The notes under the pieces were generated by a model. That model saw nothing but the letters and a program-made list of their open reading frames with translations. It was not told the DNA's origin and did no database searches. This document shows positions 1 through 7,260 of a DNA stretch of 32,050 bases, piece after piece (within the stretch, counting starts at the first letter, position 1; the number at the start of each line of letters is the position of its first letter). Where the stretch lies: positions 1 through 32,050 of the forward strand of contig QKAV01000114.1 in the NCBI GenBank assembly GCA_003247185.1, given 5' to 3'. Source of the stretch: Crocinitomicaceae bacterium. Its GTDB lineage: Bacteria > Bacteroidota > Bacteroidia > Flavobacteriales_D > Crocinitomicaceae. The position numbers and the translations under genes were made by a program.

Positions 1-1
1 A

Positions 2-484
2 CTGAAGAATTTTCTGGAAAAATATGGTTTGAAAGCCAGTGTAAAGTGGCCGAACGACATTTATATCGGGGATAAAAAAATATGTGGTGTATTGATCGAA
101 AATTCCGTTCGGGGAGGAATAATAGGAAATGCTGTGATCGGAATCGGATTAAATGTGAATCAAATCGAATTTGAAGGGTTAAATGCGACAAGCGTCAAAA
201 CCGAATTGAAACAGCATTTCGCAATCAGTGAAATCCTATTTGCTTTGATTACCACCTTCAACCAGTATCTTCCCTTGCTGGACGATCCGGATAAGATGAA
301 ATCTTTGTATCAGGATGCACTTTATTTACGAAATGTCGCTCACACGTTTTACGACCGGAATAATATTCCATTTGAAGGAAAAATTGTTGGTGTGGACGAG
401 TCCGGACGTTTACTGATAGATTGCGAAGATGGTTTCCGCAGTTTTAATCTAAAGGAAATCCGGTTTACGCAAAATGCTTTCTGA
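2..484 (+). CDS. birA: biotin--[acetyl-CoA-carboxylase] ligase, C-terminal part (5' end outside window)
   Basis: This is the 3' part of a biotin-protein ligase, which activates biotin with ATP and attaches it to the biotin carrier of acetyl-CoA carboxylase and related enzymes in the cytosol. The frame is open from base 2, so the true start lies upstream of the window. The visible part has the ligase signature KWPNDI, then GVLIE and a GIGLNVN stretch typical of the catalytic domain. The end (FEGKIVGVDESGRLLIDC) looks like the small SH3-like C-terminal domain. I see no N-terminal DNA-binding domain because that region is cut off, so I cannot say whether it also acts as a repressor. Its last 20 bases overlap the 3' end of the convergent SRPBCC gene. 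Confidence 0.9.
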   Translation: MKNFLEKYGLKASVKWPNDIYIGDKKICGVLIENSVRGGIIGNAVIGIGLNVNQIEFEGLNATSVKTELKQHFAISEILFALITTFNQYLPLLDDPDKMKSLYQDALYLRNVAHTFYDRNNIPFEGKIVGVDESGRLLIDCEDGFRSFNLKEIRFTQNAF

Positions 485-863
485 GCTCCTCGGACATATA
501 ATTGAATAAAGTCGTCAAAGGTTTTTCGACCATCATCTTAAGGAACATATTTACGTCACCGTCAAATGAAAGATAGCCTGTTGTTGAGGCACCATTCTCA
601 TTGAGTAGAACTGTCAGCTTAAACGGAAACGGAGATCCCTGTCCGGATTTCATATAAACTTCAGCTTCATCTTTGTGTCCGTCCTGAATCAGAGAAATGG
701 TGACACCACCCTGAACTTTGAATGAACATTGTCCACTGTCAGCTTTGAAGTCGCTTACTTTGTCCTGCGGAAGAAGATGTTGTATGTTCTCCATGTTCAG
801 CAGAAACTCCAGAATCTGAGCTCTGCTCGCATTTACTTCAACGGTATTACTTTTAATATTCAT
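465..863 (-). CDS. SRPBCC-fold protein of unknown ligand
   Basis: A 132-residue protein that looks like a START/SRPBCC fold, a helix-grip fold used to bind hydrophobic ligands. It begins with a short beta strand followed by an amphipathic helix (SRAQILEFLLNMENI) and ends in a long C-terminal helix (residues about 105-132). There is no signal peptide, so it should be cytosolic. I chose ATG at 863 because the upstream gene pyrE stops at 865, leaving one base between them. A longer reading to 902 would run 38 bases into pyrE. It is probably co-transcribed with pyrE; a link to pyrimidine synthesis is not shown by the sequence. Ligand and function are unknown. Confidence 0.75.
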   Translation of the reverse strand: MNIKSNTVEVNASRAQILEFLLNMENIQHLLPQDKVSDFKADSGQCSFKVQGGVTISLIQDGHKDEAEVYMKSGQGSPFPFKLTVLLNENGASTTGYLSFDGDVNMFLKMMVEKPLTTLFNYMSEELRKHFA

Positions 864-864
864 A

Positions 865-1506
865 TTACTTTCCCCATTCCGAAGGGTTTTCCCTCCATTC
901 AAGAAGTGATTGTAATTGTGTTTCTGTTATCGTATTCGAATCTACAGCTTTTTTCAATAAAGTGGAATAATCGGTTAGTGTCGTATACGGACATTTTGCA
1001 TCCACGAAATTTTGATTTGCCAAATCGAAGCCATAAGTGAAGATTGCTACTAAACCTTTTACTTCCATGCCTGCTTCACGTAATGCTTCCACTGCCTTTA
1101 AGCTACTTCCTCCGGTAGAAATCAAATCTTCAATAACTACAACTTTTTTACCGGCTTCGTACGCACCTTCGATCATGTTTCCCATTCCATGACCTTTTGC
1201 ACTGCTTCGTACATAAATGAAGGGCAATCCTAATTCTTCAGCTACCAAAGCTCCCTGCGCAATTCCTCCTGTTGCAACTCCGGCAATAATATCCGGCTTG
1301 CCAAAGTTCTCCAGAATCGATTCTGCAAAGGATTGGCGAATAAATGTTCTGATGTTTGGATAAGAGAGAGTTACTCTGTTATCACAATAAATTGGCGAAC
1401 GCATTCCAGATGCCCATGTGAAAGGATCGTTCGGACTTAATTTAACCGCTTTGATTTGAAGCAAAAATTCTGCTACTTTTAGGGCCTTATCTTCATTTAA
1501 AACCAT
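865..1506 (-). CDS. pyrE: orotate phosphoribosyltransferase
   Basis: Converts orotate plus PRPP to orotidine 5'-phosphate and pyrophosphate in de novo pyrimidine synthesis (cytosol, normally a dimer). The 213-residue length is normal for the family. The PRPP-binding motif of type I phosphoribosyltransferases is at residues about 123-135 (VVVIEDLISTGGS). The flexible-loop segment with conserved basic residues is around 100-110 (RSSAKGHGMG). The ATG at 1506 lies only 8 bp from the divergent NUDIX start. A perfect TAnnTTTG promoter element ends 5 bases upstream of the ATG, so the message may be leaderless. The SRPBCC gene follows one base after the stop and probably shares the transcript. Confidence 0.95.
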   Translation of the reverse strand: MVLNEDKALKVAEFLLQIKAVKLSPNDPFTWASGMRSPIYCDNRVTLSYPNIRTFIRQSFAESILENFGKPDIIAGVATGGIAQGALVAEELGLPFIYVRSSAKGHGMGNMIEGAYEAGKKVVVIEDLISTGGSSLKAVEALREAGMEVKGLVAIFTYGFDLANQNFVDAKCPYTTLTDYSTLLKKAVDSNTITETQLQSLLEWRENPSEWGK

Positions 1507-1511
1507 GACGG

Positions 1512-1519
1512 CAAATGTA
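1512..1519 (-). promoter_or_regulatory. candidate -7 element of pyrE (TACATTTG)
   Basis: Read on the minus strand this is TACATTTG, a full match to the Bacteroidota -7 consensus TAnnTTTG. A TTG lies upstream at 1545-1543 with a 23-base spacer, the upper end of the range described for Flavobacterium promoters. The pyrE ATG begins 6 bases after the element, where transcription normally initiates. The element lies across the first codons of the divergent NUDIX gene. Confidence 0.6.
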
Positions 1520-2138
1520 CAAAGTTTTTATTGATCATAAGCCAATAATCATCTGTTCTCCTCAGGAAATGAATCCTGCGATGCAGTTTGTTAAATTTCA
1601 TCCGGAATTGAGCATTAAGCATGTGAAGCCTTTTTTAGAAGAGGCGAGTCTGGAAGAACCGTTTCAGATTGTTACTACAGATCCTCAGGAAGCTTTCTTT
1701 CATTTTTTTGATGGCTATCTGAAAATTCCGGCGGCAGGTGGTTTGGTGCGCAATGAAATTCACGAGTTATTATTGATTAAACGACACGGGATGTGGGATA
1801 TTCCCAAGGGAAAGATTGATATGGGGGAGGATAAAGAGACTGCCTGCGTTCGTGAAATCGAAGAAGAATGTGGTATTACGGGACCTGTTATACAATCCTA
1901 CTTAACAGAAACTTACCATACCATGCGTTACAAGGGACGAAAAGCATTAAAACATACTTATTGGTACATTCTTGATTACCAGGGAGACGAAGAATTGATT
2001 CCTGCAAAAGAAGAAGGAATTTCAAAGGTGAAATGGCAATCCCTGGAATTTCTGGTCTCAATAAAAGGCAGAACGTACGGTTCTATTAATGATGTGATCG
2101 ATGCTTACGTAAAATCCTTTGCGCATCAAACTTTATGA
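1515..2138 (+). CDS. NUDIX hydrolase
   Basis: Hydrolyses a nucleoside diphosphate linked to another group; the substrate cannot be told from sequence. A perfect Nudix box (G-x5-E-x7-REUxEExGU) spans residues 99-121, beginning GKIDMGED and including REIEEECGI, so the catalytic glutamates are present. The first 65 or so residues form an N-terminal extension outside the Nudix core that I do not recognise. There is no signal peptide. The ATG at 1515 is 8 bp from the divergent pyrE start, so any promoter must lie inside pyrE; I found no perfect TAnnTTTG there. The 3' end overlaps the convergent dehydrogenase gene by 13 bp. The family assignment is firm and the substrate unknown. Confidence 0.9.
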   Translation: MYKVFIDHKPIIICSPQEMNPAMQFVKFHPELSIKHVKPFLEEASLEEPFQIVTTDPQEAFFHFFDGYLKIPAAGGLVRNEIHELLLIKRHGMWDIPKGKIDMGEDKETACVREIEEECGITGPVIQSYLTETYHTMRYKGRKALKHTYWYILDYQGDEELIPAKEEGISKVKWQSLEFLVSIKGRTYGSINDVIDAYVKSFAHQTL

Positions 2139-2887
2139 AACACCGTTGAGCTTGCCTGAGCTGTTGGCATAATTGTAATGTCATTCAGGTTTACGTGCGC
2201 CGGTTGTTGTGCAGCAAAGAAAATGACCTGCGCTATATCTTCGGGAGTGAGAGGCGTAAATCCGTCATAGACTGAGTTTGCAGTTTGCTCATCACCCTTA
2301 AAGCGTACAATAGAAAATTCAGTCTCAACTGCGCCGGGTGCAATATTGGTTACTTTGATTCCTTTGTCAACCATATCAATACGCATTGCTTTTGACAGTG
2401 CATCTACAGCATGTTTGGTGGCGCAGTAGACATTTCCTCCCGGATAAACTTCCTTTCCTGCAATACTGGAGATATTGATAATATGCCCTGTTCCATTGCC
2501 GATCAGAATCGGTGCAATGGCTCTTGTCAGGTAGAGAAGTCCTTTTACATTGGTGTCGATCATGCGTTCCCAGTCCTCGATCAATCCATCCTGAATAGGT
2601 CCTCTGCCTACTGCAAGTCCTGCATTATTGATCAGAATTTTTAAGTTATTACGTACATCTTTTGAAAGAGAAACAGCAAACTGATCCACTTCTTCCTGTA
2701 CCCGCACGTCAAATGGAGCAGCTATAACCTCAATGGAATGCTTCTCCATTAATTTGTTTGCTAATTCTTCCAGACGGTCTTTTCTTCTGCCGGTTAATAC
2801 TAAATTGTATCCCGCATTAGCAAAAATGGTTGCACATGAATGCCCGATTCCCGAAGTTGCACCACTGATCAATACATATCCTTTCAT
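2126..2887 (-). CDS. SDR family NAD(P)-dependent oxidoreductase (YdfG-like)
   Basis: A classical short-chain dehydrogenase/reductase of 253 residues. It has the cofactor motif TGxxxGIG (GATSGIG, residues 9-15), the structural motif NNAG (87-90), catalytic Ser141 (NISSIAG) and the YxxxK pair Tyr154/Lys158 (YCATK). It most resembles the YdfG branch that oxidises serine or 3-hydroxy acids, but the substrate is not certain. I chose ATG at 2887 because it forms an ATGA overlap with the stop of the upstream membrane-protein gene (TGA at 2886-2884). A start at 2914 would add a lysine-rich nonapeptide and a 31-base overlap. The pair should be translationally coupled. Confidence 0.9.
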   Translation of the reverse strand: MKGYVLISGATSGIGHSCATIFANAGYNLVLTGRRKDRLEELANKLMEKHSIEVIAAPFDVRVQEEVDQFAVSLSKDVRNNLKILINNAGLAVGRGPIQDGLIEDWERMIDTNVKGLLYLTRAIAPILIGNGTGHIINISSIAGKEVYPGGNVYCATKHAVDALSKAMRIDMVDKGIKVTNIAPGAVETEFSIVRFKGDEQTANSVYDGFTPLTPEDIAQVIFFAAQQPAHVNLNDITIMPTAQASSTVFHKV

Positions 2888-4338
2888 ACTGCTGTTTTTT
2901 TTCTTTTTGACCATAAAATGATACCCACCAGAACCAACGCGAGGATTGCAGGTATCCGATATCTGTTAATTGCCCCTAGTACCGGAGTAACCCATCCGAT
3001 TAGGATACTTAATAATAAGATGAAACTGATCAGACCAATAAGCAAAACTCTCTCTTTTTCATTTGTTTGTCTTATGAATCGCATTCCCGACACGACAAAA
3101 ATCCAGATCAATAAAGTTTCTGCTATTGCAGGAATAACTAACCAGCTGCCCGAATCAGTAATGAAAGGGCGAAATAACACATTTACTAATGCTTCGGGAA
3201 TGTTCTGAAGTAATTGAACAGGATCATCTTTGATGGGAGTTACAGGAATATAGCTTTTACTTCGCTCCCGATTGAAAAATATCTGGTACTTCGATCCTTG
3301 TTTCAGTTGTATGTTCTTCGGCGCGTATTTGTAACTGTAATCAAATTGCTGAACGTCGAGGTTCATATTGACCAGTGCACTGTCTTCCTGAATACTTACA
3401 AGTTGCATTTTGTCAGGCGAGACATAGTAGAAACAATCTTCTCCAAGCAGGTGCATACCTCCCTGGGAAATATTCATGAAATCGAACTGTTTTCGCGATA
3501 GTTTATGTGTCAATTTGGCTCCCGGATTTGTAAGAGAAAGGAATCCGATGAAAATGACGAAGCAGCCCGAAAGTGCAAGTAACAAGGCTTTAAAAGAGAA
3601 CTTTTGGTAAATCCAGGCAAAGAACACAGCAGGAAGAATGCTGATAAGTACATAAGGCTTAAACATTAGGATTAATGCTATTCCGATCATGATGTTAAAT
3701 ACCCTGCTTCGCGATTTTGAAGGATGTAGCAGACCGTATATTAATAATGCCACTCCAAGGAACAGCAATGGTTCTTTAAGAATACTTGAACTCCAGAATA
3801 ATACGCTTGGAATCAGAAGGAGAACAAAAAACAAAAGCCTTTGCCGCACAGCAATCCTATTTTCAAAAGCTTTTGTAAAGAGTATTATTGAAAGCAGTGA
3901 TATAAAAGACAGAATAAACAGGTGTACATAAATGGACCCTCGGCTTATGAAATACAACACGCTGTGTACACGCATCAAATTGCGGTTGTCATTGAACAAC
4001 AATTGAGAGTTGGTATCCCAGTGATGAGTAGCTTCCAGGTATTTATGACCAAGTTCTCGCAGATCATTAAAACCAAAAAGCAATCTGAAATAATCGACTT
4101 TTGATTGATAATAAACTTCGTTGAGGACTTTTCCCTCGCGCAGGAATTGCTCTGCATCGGCACTTAAGGTACCATTTCCATAGTGATGGGTATAAATATT
4201 CAGGAAAATGATTCCGGCAATGATCTTTATGGCAAAACCAATGCTCAGTATCGGGAACGTCAAATACTGCTGTTTTCTGCCGATGAGCCACAGAAATAGG
4301 AGTAAAACGCCAAATACCAAGATAAGTTGTAGTGTCAA
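2884..4338 (-). CDS. polytopic membrane protein, possibly a glycosyltransferase/polymerase-type (GT-C-like) protein
   Basis: A 484-residue inner-membrane protein with about ten hydrophobic segments and one large soluble loop (residues about 280-370). I do not recognise a named family. Its layout resembles GT-C membrane glycosyltransferases or O-antigen-type polymerases: a hydrophilic segment with Asp and Glu after the second helix (SADAEQFLREGK), then clustered helices, then a final arginine-tyrosine segment (INRYRIPAILAL) like that seen before the last helix of many such proteins. This is inference only. The start is TTG at 4338; no in-frame ATG fits. A TAACTTTG element lies 16 bases upstream. 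It is coupled by an ATGA overlap to the following dehydrogenase gene, so the two may share a pathway. Confidence 0.65.
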   Translation of the reverse strand: MTLQLILVFGVLLLFLWLIGRKQQYLTFPILSIGFAIKIIAGIIFLNIYTHHYGNGTLSADAEQFLREGKVLNEVYYQSKVDYFRLLFGFNDLRELGHKYLEATHHWDTNSQLLFNDNRNLMRVHSVLYFISRGSIYVHLFILSFISLLSIILFTKAFENRIAVRQRLLFFVLLLIPSVLFWSSSILKEPLLFLGVALLIYGLLHPSKSRSRVFNIMIGIALILMFKPYVLISILPAVFFAWIYQKFSFKALLLALSGCFVIFIGFLSLTNPGAKLTHKLSRKQFDFMNISQGGMHLLGEDCFYYVSPDKMQLVSIQEDSALVNMNLDVQQFDYSYKYAPKNIQLKQGSKYQIFFNRERSKSYIPVTPIKDDPVQLLQNIPEALVNVLFRPFITDSGSWLVIPAIAETLLIWIFVVSGMRFIRQTNEKERVLLIGLISFILLLSILIGWVTPVLGAINRYRIPAILALVLVGIILWSKRKKTAV

Positions 4339-4354
4339 TGGATTGCTTTGATTC

Positions 4355-4362
4355 CAAAGTTA
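4355..4362 (-). promoter_or_regulatory. candidate -7 element of the membrane protein/SDR operon (TAACTTTG)
   Basis: TAACTTTG on the minus strand fully matches TAnnTTTG and ends 16 bases before the TTG start at 4338, which predicts a leader of about ten bases. I found no clear TTG -33 element at the usual distance. Confidence 0.45.
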
Positions 4363-4400
4363 ATAAGAATCCGTTTGCATCATTCGATTCCTGTAAATAA

Positions 4401-4440
4401 GACAATTTGTCAGTTTTATTGCGATGGCACAGACATTGTC
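4401..4440. promoter_or_regulatory. pair of related dyads upstream of htpG, candidate operator
   Basis: Two short perfect inverted repeats lie between the divergent membrane-protein gene and htpG: GACAATTTGTC at 4401-4411 and GACATTGTC at 4432-4440. They share GACA and TGTC half-sites, and their centres are 30 bp apart, close to three helical turns. This is not the CIRCE element (TTAGCACTC-N9-GAGTGCTAA), which I looked for because htpG is a heat-shock gene. Short dyads can occur by chance, so the operator role is inference. Confidence 0.3.
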
Positions 4441-4475
4441 CGGTAAGAAGCCAAAGATTGAAACAGCAAATGAAT

Positions 4476-6365
4476 ATGAAAACAGGACAAATTAACGTAC
4501 AGACGGAAAATATTTTCCCGATCATCAAGAAATTCTTGTATTCCGATCATGAGATTTTTCTTCGCGAGTTAGTTTCTAACGCGGTGGATGCCTCTCAAAA
4601 ATTGAAGTTCTTTGCATCTAACGGCGAGTATAAAGGAGAACTGGGAGATTTAAAAGTAGAAGTCATCCTTGATTCGGAAAATAAAACACTTACCATTCGC
4701 GACCGTGGAGTCGGGATGACAGAGGAGGAGATTGATAAGTATATTAATCAGATTGCATTCTCAGGAGCGGAAGAATTCGTTCAGAAATACAAAGGTAAGG
4801 AGGGTGCAGAGCAGATCATCGGTCACTTTGGGCTTGGATTTTATTCCGCCTTCATGGTAGCTGAAAAAGTACAGATCAGAACACGCGCACGTTACGAAGA
4901 TGCTCAGGCCGTACAATGGGAAAGTAACGGCTCGCCCGAATTTACGATTACAGAGATCGAAAAGGAAGAACGTGGAACAGATATCATTCTGTACATCGCT
5001 GAAGATTCTGTGGAATTTCTGGACAGAAACCGCATTGGTGATATCCTGAATAAATACTGTAAATTCCTGCCGATTCCGGTATTTTTTGGTGATAAAACGG
5101 AATACATCGACGATCCTTCAGGTGAAAAAGATGAAAACGGAAATGTGAAGCGTATTGCAATCGAAGTACCGAATCAGATCAATAATACAGCTCCTGCATG
5201 GACGAAGGCCCCGGTTGATCTGCAGGATGAGGATTATGCCAACTTCTACAGAGAGTTATATCCGATGACATTCGAAGATCCGTTGTTCCACATCCATTTG
5301 AACGTAGATTATCCGTTTAATTTAACCGGGATCATGTACTTCCCGCGCATCAAAGAAAATGTGGAGGTACAACGAAATAAAATCAATTTGTATTCAAACC
5401 AGGTATTCATTACGGATAGTGTGGAGAATATTGTTCCGGAGTTCCTGACTTTGTTACATGGTGTGATTGATTCTCCGGATATTCCGCTGAACGTGTCCCG
5501 TTCTTACCTGCAAAGTGATGCGAATGTGAAAAAGATTTCTGCGCATATCACGAAAAAAGTAGCGGATAAGCTGGCGGAAATGTTTAAGAAGGACCGAGCT
5601 GATTTTGAAAGTAAGTGGGATGATCTGAGCGTATTTGTACAGTACGGAATGTTGTCGGAAGATAAGTTTGCAGATAAGGCGAAAGGATTTGCGTTGTTAA
5701 AGGACACAGAAGGCGCGTATTACACAGTCGAAGAATTACAGGAAAAACTGGGCGCCCTTCAAACGAATAAGGATAATAAACTGGTTGTTTTGTATACCAA
5801 TGATGTGGAAAATCAATACGGATTTGTTCAGAAAGCGAAAGCAAGAGGATACAAAGTGATGTTGTTGGAAGGTCCGTTGGCACCACACTGGATTCAGAAA
5901 TTGGAAATGCAGTTCAACGATGTACAATTCGCGAGAATTGATGCGGATACCCTGGATAAATTGATTCAGAAAGAAGATGAATTGCCATCCAAATTGTCGG
6001 AAGATGACAAAAAAGCACTTCAGCCGCTATTTGAAGATGTAGTGGATAAAGATAAGTTCACTATACAGTTCGAGAGCATGAGTAGTGATGAAGCACCGAT
6101 TATCATTACACAACCTGAGTTTATTCGTCGTATGATGGAGCAGCAAAAGTTAGGTGGAGGAGGATTCTACGGAGCATTTCCGGAACGTTACAATCTGGTG
6201 GTGAACGGAAATCATCCGAAGATTCAGGAAGTATTGGAGACTAAAACGGCGAAATCGAAAGAGCGTAAGGTGAAGCAACTGACTGATATAGCGTTGTTGT
6301 CTCAGGGAATGTTGAAAGGTGAGGCGTTGAATGCCTTTATTGAACGCAGTATAGAATTGATATAA
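4476..6365 (+). CDS. htpG: molecular chaperone HtpG (Hsp90 family)
   Basis: ATP-dependent cytosolic chaperone of the Hsp90 family; 629 residues from the chosen start, close to the E. coli length. The N-terminal GHKL ATPase has ELVSNAVDA (catalytic Glu31 and the nucleotide-contacting Asn/Asp), DRGVGM at 76-81 where many homologues have DNGIGM, and GHFGLG at 116-121 in the lid. The middle domain (about 220-490) and C-terminal dimerisation domain follow. I chose ATG at 4476 (MKTGQINVQT); ATG at 4470 adds only Met-Asn and is equally possible. A reading from 4407 adds a low-complexity leader not seen in this family. Two dyads upstream may be regulatory. A strong terminator follows the stop. Confidence 0.95.
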   Translation: MKTGQINVQTENIFPIIKKFLYSDHEIFLRELVSNAVDASQKLKFFASNGEYKGELGDLKVEVILDSENKTLTIRDRGVGMTEEEIDKYINQIAFSGAEEFVQKYKGKEGAEQIIGHFGLGFYSAFMVAEKVQIRTRARYEDAQAVQWESNGSPEFTITEIEKEERGTDIILYIAEDSVEFLDRNRIGDILNKYCKFLPIPVFFGDKTEYIDDPSGEKDENGNVKRIAIEVPNQINNTAPAWTKAPVDLQDEDYANFYRELYPMTFEDPLFHIHLNVDYPFNLTGIMYFPRIKENVEVQRNKINLYSNQVFITDSVENIVPEFLTLLHGVIDSPDIPLNVSRSYLQSDANVKKISAHITKKVADKLAEMFKKDRADFESKWDDLSVFVQYGMLSEDKFADKAKGFALLKDTEGAYYTVEELQEKLGALQTNKDNKLVVLYTNDVENQYGFVQKAKARGYKVMLLEGPLAPHWIQKLEMQFNDVQFARIDADTLDKLIQKEDELPSKLSEDDKKALQPLFEDVVDKDKFTIQFESMSSDEAPIIITQPEFIRRMMEQQKLGGGGFYGAFPERYNLVVNGNHPKIQEVLETKTAKSKERKVKQLTDIALLSQGMLKGEALNAFIERSIELI

Positions 6366-6371
6366 TTAACC

Positions 6372-6395
6372 GGGGCGTTTTGGCGCCCCTTTTTT
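6372..6395 (+). terminator. Rho-independent terminator of htpG
   Basis: GGGGCG (6372-6377) and CGCCCC (6384-6389) form a perfect 6-bp GC stem with a TTTTGG loop, followed by six T residues (6390-6395). It begins 6 bases after the htpG stop codon. Confidence 0.9.
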
Positions 6396-6407
6396 AATGC
6401 ATGTATT

Positions 6408-7178
6408 TTGTTTAAGTGGATTTTAGCAGTAGCAGGTTTTTTTCTTTTTAACCGAAGTTTTTTTGGAGCCATATTGGGATTCTTTATCGGCTCCGGGATT
6501 GATAATTACCAAACCCTGGTTCGCGGTGCACAGCAAGCTGGGGCCAACGGACAACAAGGGCGAAGAATGGCGCCCGAGGATATTTTTCAATACTATCAGC
6601 AACGTTCAACTCAGTACGACGTTCCAACCATGTTGATGGCGTTATCCGCTGCAGTGATGAAGGCGGATGGCAAGGTCTTGAAGGCTGAATTGAACTATGT
6701 CAAGTCTTTTTTTAATCAACAATTCGGTCCGCAATTTTCGTCCCAGCATCTACAGGTATTAAAGCGTTTTCTGGATTCAGGAAACATACCATTGGAGCAG
6801 ATTTGTCAGGATATTCGTATGCGAATGCAACCGGAAGTTCGTGTGCAATTGCTGCATTATTTATTTGGAATTGCAAAGGCTGATGGCGACGTCAGTCCAT
6901 CCGAAATGCGTGTCATTGAACACATTTCCCGTATGTTGCATGTAGGAACACAAGACTTCGAATCCGTTCGTAATATGTTCTACCGTGATATTGATTCGGA
7001 TTACCGTGTTTTGGGTGTGGAACCAACTGCTACTGACGAAGAAATCAAGAAGGCATACCGACAAATGGCGATTAAATTCCACCCGGACAAAGTGGCACAA
7101 ATGGGAGAGGAGTTCCAAAAAGGCGCTAAAGAAAAATTCCAAAAGATTCAGGAAGCTTACAGTTTAGGGTCGTTATAG
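6408..7178 (+). CDS. TerB and DnaJ domain protein (DjlA-like)
   Basis: A 256-residue protein with three parts: an N-terminal hydrophobic, glycine-rich segment (residues about 4-31) that should anchor it in the inner membrane; a TerB-like all-helical domain (about 70-185) with two repeated acidic motifs, KADGKV and KADGDV; and a C-terminal J domain (about 195-256) with the HPD motif at 225-227 that stimulates DnaK ATPase. This is the DjlA arrangement, a membrane-bound J-protein. The start is TTG at 6408, only 12 bases after the end of the htpG terminator, so its promoter must overlap the terminator or lie inside htpG. I found no clear TAnnTTTG. Next to htpG it fits a protein-folding role. Confidence 0.85.
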   Translation: MFKWILAVAGFFLFNRSFFGAILGFFIGSGIDNYQTLVRGAQQAGANGQQGRRMAPEDIFQYYQQRSTQYDVPTMLMALSAAVMKADGKVLKAELNYVKSFFNQQFGPQFSSQHLQVLKRFLDSGNIPLEQICQDIRMRMQPEVRVQLLHYLFGIAKADGDVSPSEMRVIEHISRMLHVGTQDFESVRNMFYRDIDSDYRVLGVEPTATDEEIKKAYRQMAIKFHPDKVAQMGEEFQKGAKEKFQKIQEAYSLGSL

Positions 7179-7196
7179 CAATCGATCTAAAGTACC

Positions 7197-7241
7197 ATTT
7201 GCTAATAGCCAACTGCCAAAAGCTAACAGCTATTAGCAAAT
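7197..7241. repeat. 13-bp perfect inverted repeat between convergent genes
   Basis: ATTTGCTAATAGC at 7197-7209 is repeated as its exact reverse complement at 7229-7241, with a 19-base loop that itself holds GCTAACAGC-like words. It lies between the DjlA-like gene (ends 7178) and the outer-membrane protein gene (ends 7261). There is no T-tract on either side, so it is not a typical terminator. It could be a weak two-way terminator, an mRNA 3'-end stabiliser or one copy of a dispersed REP-like family; no second copy is obvious in this window. Confidence 0.7.
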
Positions 7242-7260
7242 CCCTCATTTCCTGAATAAA

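Noticed and set aside
4376-4475. CIRCE heat-shock element upstream of htpG
   Set aside because: No TTAGCACTC-N9-GAGTGCTAA or close variant is present.
4067-4528. 153-codon open frame on the minus strand across the membrane-protein start and htpG start
   Set aside because: It runs antisense to two well-supported genes, has composition unlike a real protein and no recognisable domain.
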